A DNA stretch of 64,000 nucleotides from an uncultured Lachnospiraceae bacterium (GTDB lineage Bacteria > Bacillota > Clostridia > Lachnospirales > Lachnospiraceae): positions 114,454 through 178,453 of the forward strand of contig CACZBF010000005.1 in assembly GCA_902779355.1 (NCBI GenBank). The letters run 5' to 3'. The notes beneath the pieces are model-generated. The model had not been told where the DNA came from, did no database searches, and saw only the letters and a list, made by a program, of their open reading frames with translations. Below, in pieces: positions 60,817-64,000 of the stretch (positions within the stretch are counted from its first letter, which is position 1; each line of letters begins with the position of its first letter). The translations under genes were made by a program, and so were the position numbers.

Positions 60817-61341
60817 ATGGCAGAGACGGCTGAGGCGCATTGGTATGTTGCGCATACTTATTCCGGTTATGAGAATAAGGTAAAAGCAAATATTGATAAG
60901 GCGATCGAAAACCGGCATCTGGAAGACCAGATCTTAGAGGTACGGGTTCCGATGCAGGACATCGTGGAGATCAAGAACGGTGTTCGGAAGAACACGACAA
61001 AGAAGATGTTTCCGGGATATGTTCTGATCAATATGATCATGAATGACGACACCTGGTATGTGGTCAGAAACACGCGCGGTGTGACGGGATTTGTAGGACC
61101 GGGAAGCAAGCCGGTTCCGTTGTCGGACATTGAGATGCGGTCGCTTGGCATCAAGACGGATAATATTGTGATCGACTTTGAAGAAGGTGACACGGTGGTG
61201 GTACTTGCAGGTGTTTGGAAGGATACCGTCGGCGTCATTCGCCAGATGAATCACAATAAGCAGGTGGTTACGATCAATGTGGATCTGTTCGGTCGTGAGA
61301 CACCGGTGGAAGTCAGTTTTGCGGATGTCAGAAAGGTATAA
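60817..61341 (+). CDS. nusG: Transcription termination/antitermination protein NusG
   Basis: This 174-residue protein has HWYVAHTYSGYENKVKANID and KKMFPGYVLINMIMND in the NGN domain and FEEGDTVVVLAGVWKDTVG in the KOW domain. It binds RNA polymerase and links it to ribosomes or Rho. Length is normal. It overlaps nothing; GGAGG precedes ATG 60817. Confidence 0.97.
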   Translation: MAETAEAHWYVAHTYSGYENKVKANIDKAIENRHLEDQILEVRVPMQDIVEIKNGVRKNTTKKMFPGYVLINMIMNDDTWYVVRNTRGVTGFVGPGSKPVPLSDIEMRSLGIKTDNIVIDFEEGDTVVVLAGVWKDTVGVIRQMNHNKQVVTINVDLFGRETPVEVSFADVRKV

Positions 61342-61384
61342 AGAAGAATTTACTGAGAAAGCAGTTTGAAGAAGGAGAAACGTC

Positions 61385-61810
61385 ATGGCAAAGAAAGTAG
61401 AAGGATACATTAAATTACAGATTCCTGCCGGCAAGGCAACACCGGCACCCCCGGTTGGCCCGGCGCTTGGTCAGCACGGCGTAAATATCGTGGAATTCAC
61501 GAAGCAGTTCAACGCAAAGACCGCAGATATGGGCGACACCATCATTCCTGTCGTGATCACGGTTTATGCGGACAGAAGCTTCAGCTTCATTACGAAGACA
61601 CCGCCGGCAGCAGTTATGATCAAGAAGGCTTGCAAGATCGACAAGGCATCCGGCGTACCGAACAAGAACAAGGTTGCGACGCTTTCCAAAGCAGATCTGC
61701 AGCAGATCGCAGAGACCAAAATGCCCGACCTGAATGCAAGCAGCCTGGAAGCTGCAATGAGCATGATCGCCGGAACAGCACGTTCGATGGGCGTGAATGT
61801 TGAGGCATAA
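61385..61810 (+). CDS. rplK: 50S ribosomal protein L11
   Basis: This 141-residue L11 is normal length. [20 protein letters not shown] is the conserved proline-rich N-terminal, and [19 protein letters not shown] the C-terminal rRNA-binding part. It forms the GTPase centre with 23S rRNA. It is 43 nt after nusG, with AGAAGGAGA before ATG. Confidence 0.97.
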   Translation: MAKKVEGYIKLQIPAGKATPAPPVGPALGQHGVNIVEFTKQFNAKTADMGDTIIPVVITVYADRSFSFITKTPPAAVMIKKACKIDKASGVPNKNKVATLSKADLQQIAETKMPDLNASSLEAAMSMIAGTARSMGVNVEA

Positions 61811-61950
61811 GTCGCTTAACGAGATTGAACGAAGTGAAAGCGAGGTTAGCGACTTAGCCGTTCCACGAACGATAGTGAGTGGAACCTACCCGTATGCTTA
61901 ATTAGCTAACAATAGTGGGAGGGATCTGATCCCGCCAACACCACAAGGAG
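61811..61950 (+). promoter_or_regulatory. L11-L1 intergenic with hairpins and candidate L1 binding site
   Basis: The 149-nt spacer is unusually long. It has a GTCGCT/AGCGAC hairpin (61811-61853) and a GTTCCAC/GTGGAAC hairpin (61860-61885). At 61915-61944, GTGG/CCAC with inner GGGATC/GATCCC looks like the L1 regulatory site just before GGAGG, which would let L1 repress its own translation. Confidence 0.5.
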
Positions 61951-61959
61951 GATAAAAAA

Positions 61960-62655
61960 ATGAAACACGGCAAGAAGTACAACGAAGCAGCAAAAGCGAT
62001 CGAGCGGAACAACCAGTACGATCCGGAAGAGGCGATCGGCCTGGTTAAGAAAACCGCAGTCGCAAAGTTTGACGAGACAGTCGAAGTACACATCCGTACC
62101 GGGTGCGACGGAAAGCATGCAGATCAGCAGATCCGCGGCGCAGTCGTTCTTCCGCACGGCACCGGCAAGACTGTTCGCGTCCTTGTTTTCGCAAAGGGAA
62201 CAAAGCTGGATGAGGCACAGGCAGCAGGCGCTGACCATGTCGGCGGCGAAGAGCTGATCCCGAAGATCCAGAATGACGGATGGCTTGACTTTGATGTTGT
62301 TGTAGCAACCCCGGATATGATGGGTGTTGTCGGACGTCTCGGTAAAGTGCTCGGACCGAAAGGCCTGATGCCGAACCCGAAGGCCGGTACCGTTACGATG
62401 GACGTAGCGAAGGCAATCGAAGATATCAAAGCAGGTAAGATCGAGTATCGTCTGGACAAAGGCAACATTATCCATGTTCCGGTCGGGAAAGCATCTTTCA
62501 CCGAGGAACAGTTGAAGGACAACTTCGATGCGCTGATGGGTGCCGTGATCAAGGCAAAACCGGCTGCTCTGAAGGGACAGTACTTAAAGAGCGTAACCCT
62601 GTCTTCTACGATGGGACCGGGCGTCAAGGTGAACGTGCAGAAGCTGCTCGGCTAA
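61960..62655 (+). CDS. rplA: 50S ribosomal protein L1
   Basis: This is a 231-residue L1 of normal length. [40 protein letters not shown] and [20 protein letters not shown] are conserved; the last is the rRNA-binding loop. The protein forms the L1 stalk and also acts as a translational repressor. GGAGG precedes ATG 61960. It is in the operon with rplK and rplJ. Confidence 0.97.
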   Translation: MKHGKKYNEAAKAIERNNQYDPEEAIGLVKKTAVAKFDETVEVHIRTGCDGKHADQQIRGAVVLPHGTGKTVRVLVFAKGTKLDEAQAAGADHVGGEELIPKIQNDGWLDFDVVVATPDMMGVVGRLGKVLGPKGLMPNPKAGTVTMDVAKAIEDIKAGKIEYRLDKGNIIHVPVGKASFTEEQLKDNFDALMGAVIKAKPAALKGQYLKSVTLSSTMGPGVKVNVQKLLG

Positions 62656-62683
62656 AAAGAGACGTTTTTCTGCAGAATACTGC

Positions 62684-62712
62684 TTGACTTGCACCAAAAA
62701 ACATGATAATAT
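62684..62712 (+). promoter_or_regulatory. Internal promoter before rplJ
   Basis: TTGACT (62684-62689), 17-nt spacer, TAATAT (62707-62712), immediately upstream of the L10 leader. It allows rplJ-rplL to be transcribed separately. Confidence 0.7.
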
Positions 62713-62718
62713 CCAACA

Positions 62719-62823
62719 AGTCCGAAGACAGCAGGTGGCGAAAGCCGTAAACAGACTGTGCCTGCCGAGGAGAGATGAAACTATGCGATAGAACCTCTCT
62801 GTCTTTGCGGCAGAGAGGTTTTT
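62719..62823 (+). ncRNA. L10 leader with attenuator
   Basis: The segment with GTCCGAAGACAGCAGGTGGC, CAGACTGTGCCTGCCGAGG and AGAGATGAAACTATGCG matches the L10 leader shape. It ends in a stem AACCTCTCTG / CAGAGAGGTT (62792-62820) with T-run, an attenuator. Binding of L10(L12)4 should favour the terminator. Confidence 0.8.
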
Positions 62824-62854
62824 GATTAGAAAAAAAGAAGGAGGAAAAAGATTC

Positions 62855-63460
62855 GTGGCAAAAGTAGAACTGAAACAACCGATCGTTGACGAGATCAAAT
62901 CCAGCATCGACGGCGCACAGTCCGTGGTTGTCGTGAAGTATCTCGGCATCGACGTTGCCAAGGACACGGCATTACGTAAAGCCTTCCGTGAAGCGGATGT
63001 GAATTACAAGGTATACAAGAATACCATGGTAAGACGTGCGATCGAGGGAACGGAATTTGCACCCCTTGCCGATGTTCTGGAAGGACCGAATGCGTTTGCG
63101 ATCAGCAAATCCGACGCAACTGCTCCGGCGAGAATTATCTCAAAATTCGCGAAAGATGTGAGCGCACTTGAGATCAAGGCGGGTGTTGTAGAGGGGACTC
63201 TTTACGACGCAGACGGCATGAAGGCTATTGCGGCTGTACCGTCCAGAGACGAGTTGATCAGCAAGCTGCTTGGCAGCCTGCAGTCGCCAATCAGCAACCT
63301 GGCTCGCGTATTGAACCAGATCGCAGAAAAAGGCGGTGGCGCGGACGCAGCAGTAGAAGCACCGGCGAAGGAAGAGGCAGCTCCGGCTGAAGTAGCAGCA
63401 GAAGAACCGGCAAAGGCAGAAGAGGCCGCTCCGGAAGCTGATAGTAAAGAAGAAGCATAA
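62855..63460 (+). CDS. rplJ: 50S ribosomal protein L10
   Basis: This 201-residue L10 starts at GTG 62855 with GGAGG 10 nt upstream. [20 protein letters not shown] and [20 protein letters not shown] form the N-terminal rRNA-binding part; the C-terminal 40 residues are an Ala/Glu-rich tail ([20 protein letters not shown]), longer than the usual 165-175 residue L10. It anchors the L7/L12 stalk. The tail is probably disordered. Confidence 0.96.
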   Translation: MAKVELKQPIVDEIKSSIDGAQSVVVVKYLGIDVAKDTALRKAFREADVNYKVYKNTMVRRAIEGTEFAPLADVLEGPNAFAISKSDATAPARIISKFAKDVSALEIKAGVVEGTLYDADGMKAIAAVPSRDELISKLLGSLQSPISNLARVLNQIAEKGGGADAAVEAPAKEEAAPAEVAAEEPAKAEEAAPEADSKEEA

Positions 63461-63491
63461 CAATCAATCATTGATAGGAGGAAATAGTATC

Positions 63492-63869
63492 ATGGCAAAG
63501 TTATCCAAAGAAGAATTTATTGAAATGATCAAAGAGTACAGCGTACTTGAGCTGAACGAGATCGTAAAAGCATGCGAGGAAGAGTTCGGCGTATCTGCAG
63601 CAGCAGGCGTTGTTGTAGCAGCAGCAGGCGGAGAAGCAGGCGGCGCAGCAGAGGAGAAGGATTCCTTTGATGTAGAGCTGACTGAGGTTGGTTCCGAGAA
63701 GATCAAGGTTATCAAGGTTGTCCGTGAGATCACCGGCCTTGGCCTGAAGGAGGCAAAAGAGCTTGTTGAGGGCGCACCGAAGGTTGTCAAGGAAGGTGCA
63801 GACAAGGCTTCCGCAGAGGAGATCAAGACGAAGCTCGAGGCAGAAGGAGCAAAGGTTACGCTCAAATAA
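63492..63869 (+). CDS. rplL: 50S ribosomal protein L7/L12
   Basis: This 125-residue protein has [20 protein letters not shown] at the N-terminal dimerisation helix, an Ala/Gly-rich hinge, and [20 protein letters not shown] in the C-terminal factor-binding domain. It forms the stalk that recruits translation factors. The start ATG 63492 has AGGAGG about 10 nt upstream; the longer frame from 63471 is not used. It ends with a strong terminator. Confidence 0.97.
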   Translation: MAKLSKEEFIEMIKEYSVLELNEIVKACEEEFGVSAAAGVVVAAAGGEAGGAAEEKDSFDVELTEVGSEKIKVIKVVREITGLGLKEAKELVEGAPKVVKEGADKASAEEIKTKLEAEGAKVTLK

Positions 63870-63932
63870 GCCTACGGATACGAAAAAAGAACCGCAATGT
63901 CGCCAATGTCATTAAGATAAGATGACGGAATA

Positions 63933-63971
63933 AGATCTCTATATCAGAAATGGTATAGAGGTCTTTTTTTA
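63933..63971 (+). terminator. Terminator of the ribosomal operon
   Basis: AGATCTCTATA pairs with TATAGAGGTCT (one wobble) around a 10-nt loop and is followed by eight T. Confidence 0.85.
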
Positions 63972-63982
63972 TTAAAAAATAG

Positions 63983-63988
63983 TTGACA
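63983..63988 (+). promoter_or_regulatory. -35 element of the next transcription unit (cut by the edge)
   Basis: Perfect TTGACA 15 nt from the window end; the -10 lies outside. By common gene order the next operon may be rpoB-rpoC, not visible here. Confidence 0.45.
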
Positions 63989-64000
63989 GATGACTGAAAA

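Noticed and set aside
63464..63865. 133-codon Ser/Ala-rich frame opposite rplL
   Set aside because: Arises from Ala/Glu-rich rplL codons read backwards.
1..64000. tRNA and rRNA genes
   Set aside because: No cloverleaf or rRNA sequence was recognised anywhere by reading; not tested with a program.

Overview
The window is chromosomal DNA of a Gram-positive Clostridia member, most likely a motile Lachnospiraceae. This rests on the rpmG-secE-nusG-rplK-rplA-rplJ-rplL and rplM-rpsI operons, strong GGAGG ribosome binding sites, vegetative TTGACA/TATAAT promoters, a MetA with Glu111, an AmmeMemoRadiSam protein, c-di-GMP enzymes and a FliD-like protein. The species cannot be named from the sequence alone.

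Positions 1-38.6 kb are one very large glycan-assembly island. It holds a TagD-like cytidylyltransferase (5' truncated), two TIM-barrel sugar-phosphate isomerase/epimerase-like proteins, two LicD phosphotransferases, a fused nucleotidyltransferase/kinase (LicC-LicA-like), four GT9-like proteins, a HAD phosphatase, a SIS sugar-phosphate isomerase, many GT2, GT4 and GT8 enzymes, DUF4422/capsular-synthesis-type transferases, CgeB-like transferases, a GT-D (DUF1792) transferase, an FkbM methyltransferase, a TPR-GT2-methyltransferase fusion and a radical SAM protein. Genes overlap by 4 nt or abut, so they form long operons; five genes (29.8-35.3 kb) and one GT9-like gene (16.7-17.7 kb) run on the minus strand. 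One GT-A/GT9-like gene is interrupted by an in-frame amber codon at 14923. The right edge carries a near-consensus sigma-28 promoter in front of a small protein with a flagellum-associated look. With the FliD-like gene at 58.7-60.0 kb, this suggests, but does not prove, that the island glycosylates flagellin or another surface structure.

Positions 38.6-47.9 kb are mostly housekeeping: a zinc-domain-less HypA-like protein, metA, a DegV protein, a membrane-fused spermidine-synthase-like protein, a NUDIX hydrolase, a CgeB-like transferase, an AmmeMemoRadiSam A protein and the rplM-rpsI operon with a leader. A 4.56-kb AT-rich integrative mobilizable element (47876-52437) sits in the 3' end of rpsI. 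It has 12-bp direct repeats, 11-bp-phased GTAGCCACA repeats at both ends, a tyrosine integrase, a MobV relaxase, an exported protein and an unlisted 50-residue Cys-rich ORF.

Positions 52.6-60.0 kb carry a GGDEF cyclase (apparently leaderless), a GT2 transferase, an HD-GYP phosphodiesterase, a TetR regulator, an MntP-like membrane protein, a CgeB-like transferase and the FliD-like protein. From 60.3 kb to the end runs the ribosomal/transcription operon with candidate L1 and L10 autoregulatory leaders, closing with a terminator and the -35 element of the next transcription unit.
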